Origin: Onchocerca volvulus
Taxonomy: Eukaryota > Nematoda > Chromadorea > Rhabditida > Onchocercidae
NCBI GenBank assembly: GCA_000499405.2
Contig: HG738137.1
Span: 13,881,661-13,945,660 of the forward strand
Length of the DNA: 64,000 nt
Reading direction: 5' to 3'
Numbering within the stretch: position 1 is the stretch's first letter; each line of letters opens with the position of its first letter. The notes under the pieces were generated by a model. It made no database searches, was not told where the DNA came from, and was given only the letters and a program-made list of their open reading frames with translations. Below are positions 47,601-57,265 of this stretch, piece by piece. The translations under genes were made by a program, and so were the position numbers.

Positions 47601-48738
47601 TATTCCTGATTCTGGTTATTTCATGGTTGCTGATTTTTCACAGTTAGATAAGTCTTTTCTCTTTTTGGGTTCGGAAATTGAAACATTTGTTTTACAAAAA
47701 TGTTTCAATCTAAACAAATGAAAATTAACAGTTGTTTTTAAATGGTTTTAAACAAAATGTTTCAGTACTTTTTAGCTAATCAGTATTGAGCCATTTGAAA
47801 GTAATTGTTATGTTATTTTTGCTGCATGCTAATCAAGATCAGGTTAATTTTAGAATACCATTCTTAATGCTTTATTTTTTTAGATGGTCCATTCAGAGCA
47901 GAAGATGGAAGTAATGATCCATTGGACTTCCGTTTTGTACGGTGGTTGTGTCGTGAGAAGGTCTGTTATTATTTATTTTTACATCTGCAATAAAGTTCTG
48001 GGAATTGTTATTTATCTGAGTTATTTATCTATTATTCACCTAATACACAGTTTTTTTTAGAAGCTTGCAATGATACCAAATTCAGCTTTTTATACTGATC
48101 CAAATAAGGAAGATAACGATCATTTCATTCGTGCTTGCTTCTTCAAGGTACTAATTTTTTGATCAATTCTTTTCCATTCTTGCTGATTCATTTTTTGAAA
48201 ATAAGAGTTTAATGGTATTTTGGTATTGGTAATGGTAAGTAGAAAATATGACTTTAATAAAAAATTATGAAAAATTGCGAATTTTGGATTCTTAAATCTT
48301 TCTTGATGAGGCATGGTAATTCTTAAGTTAAATTTTTAATTTATTAGTTTATCACATTTATATAATTTGTATGAAACAATTTATTCGATTTATTTAGATT
48401 CTTTATATTCAGTTCGGATTTTCTAACATAAAACTTTACAACTTAAACTTGATATGCGTCGTTTTCCGTAGGATTATTATTCATATAAACTATTAGCAAG
48501 TACTAATCAATGATGAATTGAGCTGAATGGTTTGACGCTGATATTTTCTTGCTGCAGTCATCAGTATTATTGACCGCCGATTGACTGAATCAATTTTGAA
48601 AGTGATTATAATAATTGCTATGCTAAAAGAAAATCATAATGCAGTTTTGATTTTTGATAGTAAAGGTTCATTTTTTTTCAGTCAGATAAGATACTAGATG
48701 CTGCAGAATCAATATTGAAATCATTTCAAACGACTTAA
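44631..48738 (+). CDS. Kynurenine--oxoglutarate aminotransferase (KAT, fold-type I PLP enzyme), one frameshift
   Basis: Exons: 44631-44797, 45184-45235, 45388-45504, 45578-45723, 45975-46182, 46610-46719, 46850-47016, 47452-47668, 47884-47960, 48061-48147, 48682-48738. The enzyme converts kynurenine to kynurenic acid and can also act as a glutamine transaminase. Motifs in order: GFPDTPMP; YCRGFGHPRL; LNNPHNPTGK; VVADEVYEWHVY (PLP Asp and Tyr); ITIGSAGKAFSVTGWKLGW with the Schiff-base Lys near residue 284 (bases 46900-46902); PDSGYFMVADFS. The exon lengths sum to 1405, one base over a multiple of three. The extra base lies in the AAAA run 45640-45643, after which the frame of NILVTVGAYLS resumes. 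Without it the product would be about 467 aa. The first 27 residues are basic and lack acidic residues (mitochondrial presequence). A second in-frame ATG at 44715 would give a cytosolic form. The donor at 47669 is weak. The nkat family is likely, paralogue uncertain. Confidence 0.9.
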
Positions 48739-48873
48739 AATCAATGGTACAAAAATCTCTCTCATGTGATCATTTTTTTCATTCTTCATTCCATGTGATC
48801 ATTTTTTACATGCTTCATTTTCTTCATTCTTGAAACTAATATTATTTGGCCAACTAACATTATTTGAATGGAG

Positions 48874-48901
48874 AATAAAATTGTGTACATTGTTTAATAA
48901 A
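48874..48901 (+). terminator. Polyadenylation signals of the aminotransferase gene
   Basis: AATAAA occurs at 48874-48879 and again at 48896-48901, about 140-160 bases after the stop codon. Confidence 0.6.
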
Positions 48902-49549
48902 TATTCTTATTATTTCCTTCATATTCTTCGAGGTCTTGTCAATTAATCAATTTCATTCACTCATAAAATTATTTTATTACCCAGTCAATTTATCTCATTC
49001 GCTTATGATTTTGAAATTTCCATCAATACATCAATTTCTTCCACATATGCTTTATAGCAGTGTCATGGCTATATCTAATACAAATTGAAACCTGAATTAT
49101 AATCTGTAGCAGCCCGTTTCGAAAATATGGAAAGATGACTGCTGCTGAAGTAACGATAGATATTCGATATTTACGAGATAATTTTAAGAATTCAATCAAA
49201 GATTAAAGCAAATAAAACTTTGTTAGATGTTAGGTCTGCCTTGTTCTCTTTCAGTTGGGAATGATAATTGATTGACATGTTTAAGATGATACTAAAAATG
49301 TACGGAGTTTCGGAATAGTTTATTTAAGTTTCATCCACAAAAAAAAAAAAGTAGAAAAAGGCATGGAATATTGTCTAATTGCTAGTTGAAAAATAGAAGG
49401 AATATTTACATTTTTAATAGCTTTTGAAATATCTTCGAAAAAAAATAAAATCATCAATTTTCAGATATTATTTTTCATATTTCGATAATTTGGTGAATTC
49501 TGTTTGAACGAATTTTTCTATCAACGTGATTAGTTTGAAATCAACAAAT
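48902..49549. other. Intergenic region between aminotransferase and TIM9 genes
   Basis: About 650 bases without an open frame of interest. The two genes are in the same direction, but the gap is too wide for a typical 100-base nematode operon spacing. No promoter element is obvious. Confidence 0.45.
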
Positions 49550-50459
49550 ATGGTCGAAAATGCGACAGAAACCGATTTAAAAACATTCCGAGATTTTTTG
49601 ACTCAATATAATATTGTTGCCGAACAATGCTTTACATCATGCATAACTGATTTTACTACGAGGTAAGTTTCTCGTTAAATTTATTGCTTAAAAAAAAAGT
49701 TTTGAAGAGACATGTAAACATTCTTTTGAAATTTATTATCTGGGAAAAATTTTGAAAAGAAACGCAGACTTCTTTTTTAAATTTGTTGCTTAGAAAAACA
49801 ATTTTGACAAGAAATTAGGAATATTTTGATTAAGTTTTTTTACATCAAGAAATTTTAGTTATTTATTTTAAGATTCTGTTTTTTCTTTTTGTCCCTTTGC
49901 CCTTTCTCTTCCGAATTTAAAGCGAATGCGATATTGCATGCAATGGAAAATGGTGATTCCCTGTTTAAAAATTTTTTGTTTGCTCTAAAGATTGTGAAAG
50001 CTTTTTTAGATTTAGATATGAGATTGGATGAAGCTATTATTTGACATTTCCCACATTTATTACCCAATATGAGACGATTTTTTTTTTTTTGGAAAACTTG
50101 GAAAGAAATAAACTATTGTTTTTTTCTTTTTTCTCCAGAAAAAAAAATTTCTCCTAGTTATAAGATTTAAAGAATAGAAAGAAGAAATTTTTCATTTTAT
50201 TAATAATTTATATCATTTCTAATGGCTTTCCATTTGTATAAATTTTAAATTTATTTCTTCCTGTCAAAATGTATTTTTTTGTCTTATAGTGTTACTGTTG
50301 TATATATGTATATATTCCAGGACAGTGAGTAATTCCGAGGAACAGTGTTGTTCGAACTGTCTTGATAAATTTTTGAAAATGACTCAGAGGTTGTCATTAC
50401 GATTTCAGGAGCATCAGTTGATCCAGACCGAAGCTCAAGGACCTTTAGGATTGAAATAA
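49550..50459 (+). CDS. tin-9.1: Mitochondrial intermembrane-space chaperone TIM9
   Basis: Two exons, 49550-49662 and 50321-50459, encode 83 residues. With TIM10 it forms the hexameric chaperone that escorts hydrophobic precursors across the intermembrane space. The twin CX3C signature is intact: C27-FTS-C31 and C47-CSN-C51, 15 residues apart, with an unusual extra Cys at 48. FRDFLTQYN, ITDFTTR and LKMTQRLSLRFQEHQ match TIM9 rather than TIM10 or TIM8/13. Length is close to the usual 80-90 residues and, as for the family, there is no cleavable presequence. The start is the first ATG in frame and the only one that keeps the N-terminal helix. The intron (49663-50320) holds a 65-70-base tandem repeat. 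Confidence 0.95.
49675..49835. repeat. Degenerate tandem repeat in the TIM9 intron
   Basis: About three units of 65-70 bases built on AAATTTRTTGCTTAGAAAAA, TTTTGA(A/C)AAGAAA and a (C/G)ACATT(C/T)TTTT stretch. Confidence 0.6.
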
Positions 50460-50564
50460 TTTAAAAAAATTCTTTTTCTTGTTTTATTATAATTCTTTTA
50501 TATGTTGTTTTATTCGAATCATTCAGTTATATGTTGCAGCATAACTTGCTGTATTAAACATTCT

Positions 50565-50570
50565 AATAAA
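50565..50570 (+). terminator. Polyadenylation signal of TIM9 gene
   Basis: AATAAA about 106 bases after the TIM9 stop. Confidence 0.6.
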
Positions 50571-50649
50571 GTTCATGTTAGTTGTTGTTTATTATAATTT
50601 CATTTCATTTCATTTGTTTATTAGTTTTCATTTTGTTAGAAATTTTTCA

Positions 50650-51246
50650 ATGATGAAACAAATGATTTTTATTTTACAGTTAGTTGTATTAATGTTAATG
50701 CAAAATGCTATGATAAAACAACCAGCGGTGATATTTTAATTTTCAAAGCGATAGTTTTTTTTTTATCCCAAATCTATCATACTTCTTTTTTTTTATTTTT
50801 ATAAACCTGTTGTTTGTAAATTTGAGAATGAAAGTTTCGGGAAAGTGAGGTTTTCTATAAAAATTTATTGATTTCCTTCAGTAGCAATTGTCAATGATGA
50901 AAAAAAAATGAAAAAACTCAAATAACATATGATTGCTGATATAGTTTGTTTATTGACTTCACGAAGTGTACTACTACCATTTTGAATAGATTCAAGGGAG
51001 AAAAAAAAATGTTAGATTAATTCTTTTTTTTTTTTTTTTTTTTGAAAATTTGATTTACAGCATTATTTTCACTTTTATTGTTTTTTTCTTTTTTTTGTTT
51101 AATTTACTCCCATCCCTGCATTTTTTGCTCAGCATTGATTTCTTAATATTTTACGAAAAATGCAGCTAAAATTGCAAGAAATTGATGAACAATTAAAAGT
51201 AATTGGAATTGATTTTCAGTTTGCTGATAGTATATCGGGAATTAAG
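50650..51246 (+). CDS. Possible two-exon fragment of a small secreted protein (doubtful)
   Basis: ATG 50650 opens MMKQMIFILQLVVLMLMQNA, a credible signal peptide, ending at a possible donor CG|GTGATA after 50727 (phase 0) or at TAA 50737-50739. An acceptor-like ATGCAG ends at 51165, and 51166-51246 is open in phase 0 (LKLQEIDEQLKVIGIDFQFA...), followed by a weak donor GTTATG. I found no third exon that continues the frame before the Helitron region, and I do not recognise the sequence. It may be chance, or the 5' part of a gene broken by the transposon insertions downstream. Confidence 0.2.
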
Positions 51247-52689
51247 GTTATGACTATCATTTACAATTGCTTAGTATTGCATTTATTTTCATATTTGTAA
51301 TACATGTTTGAATTTAAATCTTAAATTGAGAATTAATTAAAAATACATTAAATTTTCATAATATTTGGATACAATGTTGATCGAGTAATTTGATGAAAGA
51401 GAAATTTTAGTAAGCAAATAATATCAATGCAAGAATTCAGGAATTGGAAACTATTTCTATTATTGCAATCGGAAAATCTTGAAAAAGTCGAAGATTTGTT
51501 TGCCTTTTTTTTTTTTGAAAGAGTCGAAAAAAAAAAGGAATAAGGTGATCAAAAATAGAAAAGAAAATATGGATTATTAATTCTTGTGGATTCTGCATTC
51601 AAAATTCTATAATTAAAAATATAACATCAGAACTTGATGTAGAGAAAAAAAAAAGTTCTTTGAAAATATTTCCTATGTAAATTTTGCTACCATCTATGAA
51701 AAAAATTTTTGAGGAAGATATATTTTGCTATTTTTGAAAATCATCCGAAAATCGGAAATAATATTTCATTAAGAAAAATTTAAAAAGTAATCTTAGAATC
51801 TGAATTTTTCATCAAAGCAAAATAAAATATGGTTGTTATTTTATCATTATTTATCTTTTGACTTACTTACTTTTTATTTTTCTTTTAATATTTAATAAAA
51901 ATCATGAAAAATGTAGATGTTTAGATTAAATCAAAACGCGTAAATATATTAATTAATTTGTCATGTTAATTTCAACACTGATTTTTTTGGACTAGATTCT
52001 ACATTCACCTTAACTTTCGTGTTTTCTTATAGTTTCTACGTATAATTTCCATGTTACGTTATAGTTTCTACGTTCACTTTATATTTTTACGCTATCTCAT
52101 AGTTTTTACGTCATGAAGTTTTCACGCCTATCTTATAATATACGTCTACGTCCATTCGCAGAGATTTTACATTTATATTGTTCATACTTATATTTCTTTT
52201 GTTTTTCTGTTTAATCTAACGAAAAATACATTTCATTTTATTCGTATTAATATATATTGCAAAAGTACGTCATACTTTAACATAACGTCAACTTTAGTCA
52301 TAAAAGAATTACACAATAAAAAAAAATAATACCAAATTTTTGAAGTATTGTATTTTCAGTTATGCTACTAACTTGTGATAGTATCAGAGTAAGGCTGTAA
52401 ATTAGTAAGTGATAAGATTGAAGATAATGCAGTAATATTATTAAAATACATTTTGATTTATCAGTTCCGCAAATTATATGTAAATTCGCGAATAATACAT
52501 CAAGCATTATTTATAACAATTGATTTTTACACTGATTTCATTTCTCATATCATTAATCGATATAAATAAAAATGTATTGTGGCTGATAAAAAAACTTCGC
52601 AAATTCTTCACCAATTGTTTTCAAATTTTGACATAACTTTGCATTCGAATATACCTTCTTTTTTTATACAGATATACTTACTTTCCTTC
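51247..52689. other. AT-rich intergenic DNA with TTTCTACGT-type repeats
   Basis: Between about 52010 and 52160 the motif TAGTTT(C/T)TACGT recurs at intervals of 30-40 bases. No supported gene. Confidence 0.45.
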
Positions 52690-53105
52690 ACGTGTCACAT
52701 TCGACAACCAAAAGCAAGTGAGCGGACTGAATTTTTTGACTCCGCCCTGACCGCGCCTTCATGAGCGGACAGAATTTATTCACTATGCCTACTTTCTCCA
52801 TTGACTGTGGCTACTTCCTGCAACGTTTCAAGTTTTTCACCGATTGATTTGAAATTTTCATGCAAATGTTATATTCGAATACGCGCGTATTTTGAAATAG
52901 ATATGGCGAATAATTTAAGCTTTTTCTTTTGCTTTTGCTGTTTGGGGAATGTTAACGTTATGATAGTGTATAATAAGTGTTTGGTTCAGGCAATTTATGG
53001 ATTACATTCTTGACTTCTAATATCAGGTCATATCTTGAACTGCCTCTTTGTTATAAATGTTCATTGTTCATTTTGATATGTTTATAACGTGTATGATCTA
53101 GCTTA
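52690..53105 (+). mobile_element. Left part of the transposon-derived region
   Basis: Base composition changes abruptly here to higher GC and mixed sequence (GAGCGGACTGAATTTTTTGA, then GAGCGGACAGAATTTATTCA a short distance later, an imperfect direct repeat). It has no coding similarity that I can recognise, but it abuts the Helitron helicase relic and is probably its non-coding flank or a non-autonomous relative. Confidence 0.4.
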
Positions 53106-53749
53106 GGCTTATGAAAAAATCATTTCAAATGAAATCGATGATGTAATATGCGCTGAAATACCCGATGCCGACGTCTGTAAGGATTTGCATGATGTTGCGA
53201 TGAAACATATGATGCATGAACTTTGCAGTACAGGCAGTCATACACAAACCCGTCGACACTGCTGTGGAAGCAGATGAAGCGGTTAATTATCCAACAGAAT
53301 TTTTGAATTCACTCGATCTGTTAGGGATCCTATAGCACGTGCCGCAAATGAAAATTGAAGTGCCAATCATCATGTTGTGAGATATCAACCAGCCAAAACC
53401 TTGCAACTTTATTGCGGCTTGCAGTAAAAAAAAATTGATGAGCAACATCGCAGAAGCAGCAGTCTTGACAGGACTTTTCAAAAGTCCTCATTCCTCGCAT
53501 AGCTTGATTCCAACGGATATGCCATTTCAATTTAAGAAATTACAATTTCCAATTCGATTGACATTTGCAATCATCATCAACGAAACTCAGGACTAATCTT
53601 TGGAATTATGCGATTTAGATTTAGAGACGGATTGCTTCTCAAATGGACAATTATATTTTGCGTGTTACAGAATCGGCAAACAAGACAATCTCCTATTTAC
53701 ACAAGGCAACGGAACAATAAAAAATATTGTATACCGGCAAGCACTGTGA
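53106..53749 (+). pseudogene. Helitron Pif1-like helicase relic (C-terminal part)
   Basis: Although broken by several stops and shifts, the frames read as the C-terminal half of a Helitron Rep-helicase. 53110-53230 gives EIDDVICAEIPDADVCKDLH, the segment before the helicase. 53231-53332 gives VEADEAVNYPTEFLNSLD. A shifted frame then gives VPIIML.DINQPK, LIPRI and LTFAIIINETQ...SLELCDLDLE (SF1B helicase motif V region). 53633-53749 gives CFSNGQLYFACYRIGK...NIVYRQAL with its own stop (motif VI region, natural end of the protein). Large middle parts are deleted. It is a dead copy; no intact rolling-circle HUH motif remains. Confidence 0.85.
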
Positions 53750-54887
53750 AATAAAGTTTCTCCAACATTAGAAACTCAAGTTCGACAACAATTTTCGAAA
53801 ATTCAAGTTCGAGAACAATTCGGGTCCAACAAACAGTTCAGCTCGGCATTTCTACATTCGACACGGCGACTGTTTTACAAGATACAATTCGATGCAGCAA
53901 AAGCAGCAAATCGACAATCAAGGAATTCCATTCTTCTCTACAAATAACAAAGGAAAGAATAATCCAGTGATTAATTTGCTTGGATATTCTCAAATAATAT
54001 CGAGGACAATTCGGGTGCAATCGATCTGCTTTAATTCATCCGAATAGTGCCTCGCAGAACATCAAACTTAGGTGCGCAGAACAGAAGTAATGCGATGACT
54101 AGTCGCAAATCAAACTAAGGAAGAATGGGCATCAGCGAAGGAGTGAACAAGATAAAGAGTGGCTCAAATGTTTGCAGAGCGACATGCAGCTAGACTTAAG
54201 AATGCATGGTTGCGAGCACGTTGATCTTGTTCTGAAGCCTCAGATCTGTTTTGTCTGAACAAAATGTCTGAGAGGGTTGAAAAAAGTCATCAAAAAACAG
54301 GATATCAGCGTTAAATACGACTCCGTATTCAACAATTACGCAATTAAAATCGCCTTACATTCCGGTAAAACTCAGCTGATGATTATAGTTTGAGCCCGCA
54401 TGTTCTTATCGGCACTATGACTGAAGCGTATCCTTATTGCAAGGTTCTGAAATTTAATGGAGAAACGAAAGGGGAAATGTTGCGTCGCTGGAAAAATTAA
54501 GCTCCCTCAACTTGGAAAACCGCTAGAGCCGTAAAAAATTTTGCTTGTCGGATATACTACCGATTCAAAGCATTTCCTATCTGGAAATACAACTTCTGCT
54601 TCTAAATGACGTCGTTTGGCGCAGAAATTGTAACAATACAATCATGCCGACTTTCAGAGTAGGACAAATTTACCATACAGCCCGCTCTCTGCTTCCGTTG
54701 CCATATGGTACATAAATTCAAGAATCCGACAATTCACTTGAGCAGTATTCTTTTCTATCAGCGACAAAGAAAAGAATAATCTAGTAATCAGTTTGTCTGG
54801 ATATTCTCTGATAATTGCTTGAAACGAAGAATCACTCTTCATTAATCAATAAAACCTTTCTCAACAGGATTCACACATGATACAAAA
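53750..54887 (+). pseudogene. Helitron N-terminal (Helitron_like_N) relic downstream of the helicase end
   Basis: After the helicase stop, sequence typical of the START of a Helitron protein follows on the same strand: AERHAARLKNAWLRAR (about 54177), a Cys-rich zinc-finger-like piece (YPYCKVLKFNGETKG, 54430-54475), then GKIKLPQLGKPLEP (from about 54490), TTDSKHFL, and in another frame KYNFCF.MTSFGAEIV and RTNLPYSPLSA, which correspond to the Helitron_like_N block. All frames are interrupted. The order C-terminus then N-terminus means two separate insertions or a rearranged copy. Confidence 0.75.
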
Positions 54888-54930
54888 AACCTCTTCAGTG
54901 TGAAGAGGTTCACACTTATTGCTGACCTAG
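54888..54930 (+). mobile_element. Possible Helitron 3' terminus: hairpin and CTAG
   Basis: AACCTCTTC (54888-54896) and GAAGAGGTT (54902-54910) form a perfect 9-bp stem with a 5-base loop. CTAG follows at 54927-54930. Helitrons end with a short hairpin and CTRR; the 16-base gap here is a little longer than usual, and the next base is C rather than the expected T. Confidence 0.45.
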
Positions 54931-55079
54931 CCTGATCATAATAACAACCAAACTTTAAATCAAATTACAAGCCATCAGTCTTTTTTTCCCCAAACTAGAA
55001 ACATGATCTTCTCTTTTCTTTTTTTCCACTTAAGCAACGAATGTATATAAAAAGTATATAAAAACATTTGTTGTATTTG

Positions 55080-55265
55080 AATGCAACGTTGTGTCAAAAT
55101 TTCAAAGCAATTGACAAGGACTTTCCGATATCCAAGATTTTGAATTAATATACATAAGCTGTGTGTTAAAGAACTTTCAGAGATTTAAGATTTTGAGCAG
55201 ATGGACATTACCATTTTTATTTATATAGACTAGCTGAATCGGCCACGCAGAGCGAGGTTTAGCTA
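55080..55265 (+). mobile_element. Repeat end with TTATATAGACTAGCTGAATCGG core
   Basis: A stretch GTGTCAAAATTTCAAAGCAA, CTTTCCGATATCCAAGATTTT is followed by a second version CTTTCAGAGATTTAAGATTTT. The block then ends in TTTATATAGACTAGCTGAAT, CGGCCACGCAGAGCGAGG. A TAGCTGA(A/C)(T/C)CGGC core next to TATATAGA is a common end of dispersed invertebrate repeats (mini-me-like elements and non-autonomous Helitrons). The exact class cannot be fixed from this copy. Confidence 0.5.
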
Positions 55266-56829
55266 ATATGCTATGCGAATATAAACACTAATTAACATAT
55301 ATAATTTTAATTGACATATATAATTTTATTGATAAAAATTTGAAACAAAACTTGAAGCATTTTTTAAAGCATTGAAAATATTTTTAGCTATTCTTAACGA
55401 AAGTATACAACTGTTCAGTGCAATCTTAAAGAAAATTTTCTCGAAACTTAGTTTTGAAAAGTTTTCGTTTTCTTTTTTTTTTCTGTACGAAAATTTGTTT
55501 TAATTCTTTTTTTTTTTTTTCAAAGAAACAAGTTCATTTTTTTAAAAATAGAAGAAGCAAAAAAGAAAAAAAAAAACGAAATCTTTGAAAACAAGCAAGC
55601 GGGAAAATAATTGTTTATTCGCAAATGAATCCATAACAAAATCATTATTTTCCAATTTTTTCCTTGACCTTGTTCTTTCCCTCCTGTTTTTTTTCGCTAT
55701 AATTTAAGTAAAAGAATTAATTTACCAAAAAAAATAAAAAAAGAAAATGAAATAGATTTAATGGATTTTAGGAAACCGGTTGTTTTATTTCGAACATTAA
55801 TTTATTTTTTAATGTTTTTGTTTGTTTGTTTATTTGTTTTTTTTTTTAAACTCTTTGAATGTTTCGCCTTGTTTTTCTTTCTTCATTTTGTTGCTATGAT
55901 TTCTTTTTTTTTTTTTTTTTTTTTTAGTTTAAATTGATTCTAATATAAATGTTATAAAATAGAGATAAAGAAAGTAGAACAAAAAATGATTTTTCTTTTT
56001 AAACAAGTAGTAACATTATAAATGAAAAAAATTATTTGAAAATTTAAATTTGATGCATTAAAAGAACGAAACGTAGAGAGAGAGAGAGAGAGAGAAGAAT
56101 GGGGAGAGAAAAAAAGAAAAGGACGGGGAAACATAAATGAAATGAAAGGTAATTTACTTATTAAAATTTCTTTTTCTTTAAAAAAAAATTTTGATTTAAG
56201 TTTACCAACACATAGCGCGGAAATTATTTGAAAGTTTAAAATTTAAGTATATTATGAGGATGAAACAGAAAAAAAATAAACAAGGGAAAGGGACAGGAAG
56301 ATAAAAATGAAATGGATGATTTCTTTTTTTTTTTTTGAAAGTTTTAATTTTAATATGAATTTAGTAAACTATTACCTTATTTCATAATTCAAAATTTAAA
56401 TACGTTAAACAGAAAAAGAAAAAAAGAGAGAGATAAAGGGACAGGAAAAAAAACAAAAATAAAACAGAATATATAACAAATTTACTCAAATTTCGTTTTC
56501 TTAAAAAAAAAAAATTTGAATATAAATTTAGTAACATTATGATATGAATTTTATTTCAAAATTCAAAATTTAAATATACATCAAAAGAGTGAAACAGAGA
56601 GAAAGAGAGAGAGAGAGAAGGAAAAAAGAAAAGAAAATGAAGAAAAAAGGGAAAAGGAAAAAATAAAATAAAAAGATAGGACAAAATGGAAGATTAATGA
56701 GTAGGATTAGTAAAAATGTGGTAAGCAAAACAACAAAATAAGACTCTCACCCATCATAACAATGCTCATCCCAAAATTTTATCCTTCATCTTCGTCACAT
56801 ATATAATACGTACACATATATTTATATAA

Positions 56830-56830
<1 letters not shown>
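55266..56830. other. Purine- and T-rich intergenic DNA, no gene seen
   Basis: Alternating poly-T and GA-rich tracts, with (GA)n at about 56076-56095 and 56597-56620. AGTTTAAATTTAAAT-type segments with AGAGAGA recur every 200-250 bases, suggesting another decayed tandem series. No exon is supported. Confidence 0.5.

Positions 56831-56861
<31 letters not shown>
56831..56861. repeat. (TA)n microsatellite
   Basis: About 30 bases of TA just before the 32-bp minisatellite. Confidence 0.9.
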
Positions 56862-56864
<3 letters not shown>

Positions 56865-56880
56865 ACGGTTGAAATGTTTT

Positions 56881-57038
56881 CACGTTGCACGTAATAATCA
56901 TTTTCATCTTTTCACGTTGCACGTAATAATCATTTTCATTTTTTCACATTGCACGTAATAATCATTTTCATTTTTTCACGTTGCACGTAATAATCATTTT
57001 CATTTTTCCACGTTGCACGTAATCGTTTTCATTTTCCT
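56881..57038. repeat. 32-bp minisatellite CACGTTGCACGTAATAATCA..., five units
   Basis: Units start at 56881, 56913, 56945, 56977 and 57009, exactly 32 bases apart; the fifth is shortened. Units are almost identical (one has CACATT). Each holds CACGTTGCACGTAA, an E-box-like CACGTT next to GCACGTAA. Confidence 0.95.
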
Positions 57039-57265
57039 TTCTTCATTGTTTTATTTTTCAAAAATTATCAGATAATATCTGCTTGTTTCTTTATTTGTTT
57101 ACCCTTTTTATTCTCAATTCTTTCGGTTTTTTTTTTTTAAAAATCCTTCCAAATATATCACTATTGTTGATTTATTTATTTTTTTTTGCATTTCCAAATA
57201 TGTTCCCATCTTATTTTTTCAAATCATTATCATTATTAGCAATATTTAAGCAGGTAAATTTGTAA

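Noticed and set aside
52579..53013. Plus-strand frames of 61 and 70 residues near the Helitron
   Set aside because: No recognisable motif; they lie in the repeat flank and cross the direct GAGCGGAC repeat.
53287..54842. Minus-strand frames of 60-66 residues
   Set aside because: They are antisense to the Helitron relics, whose plus-strand pieces match known Helitron motifs in order.
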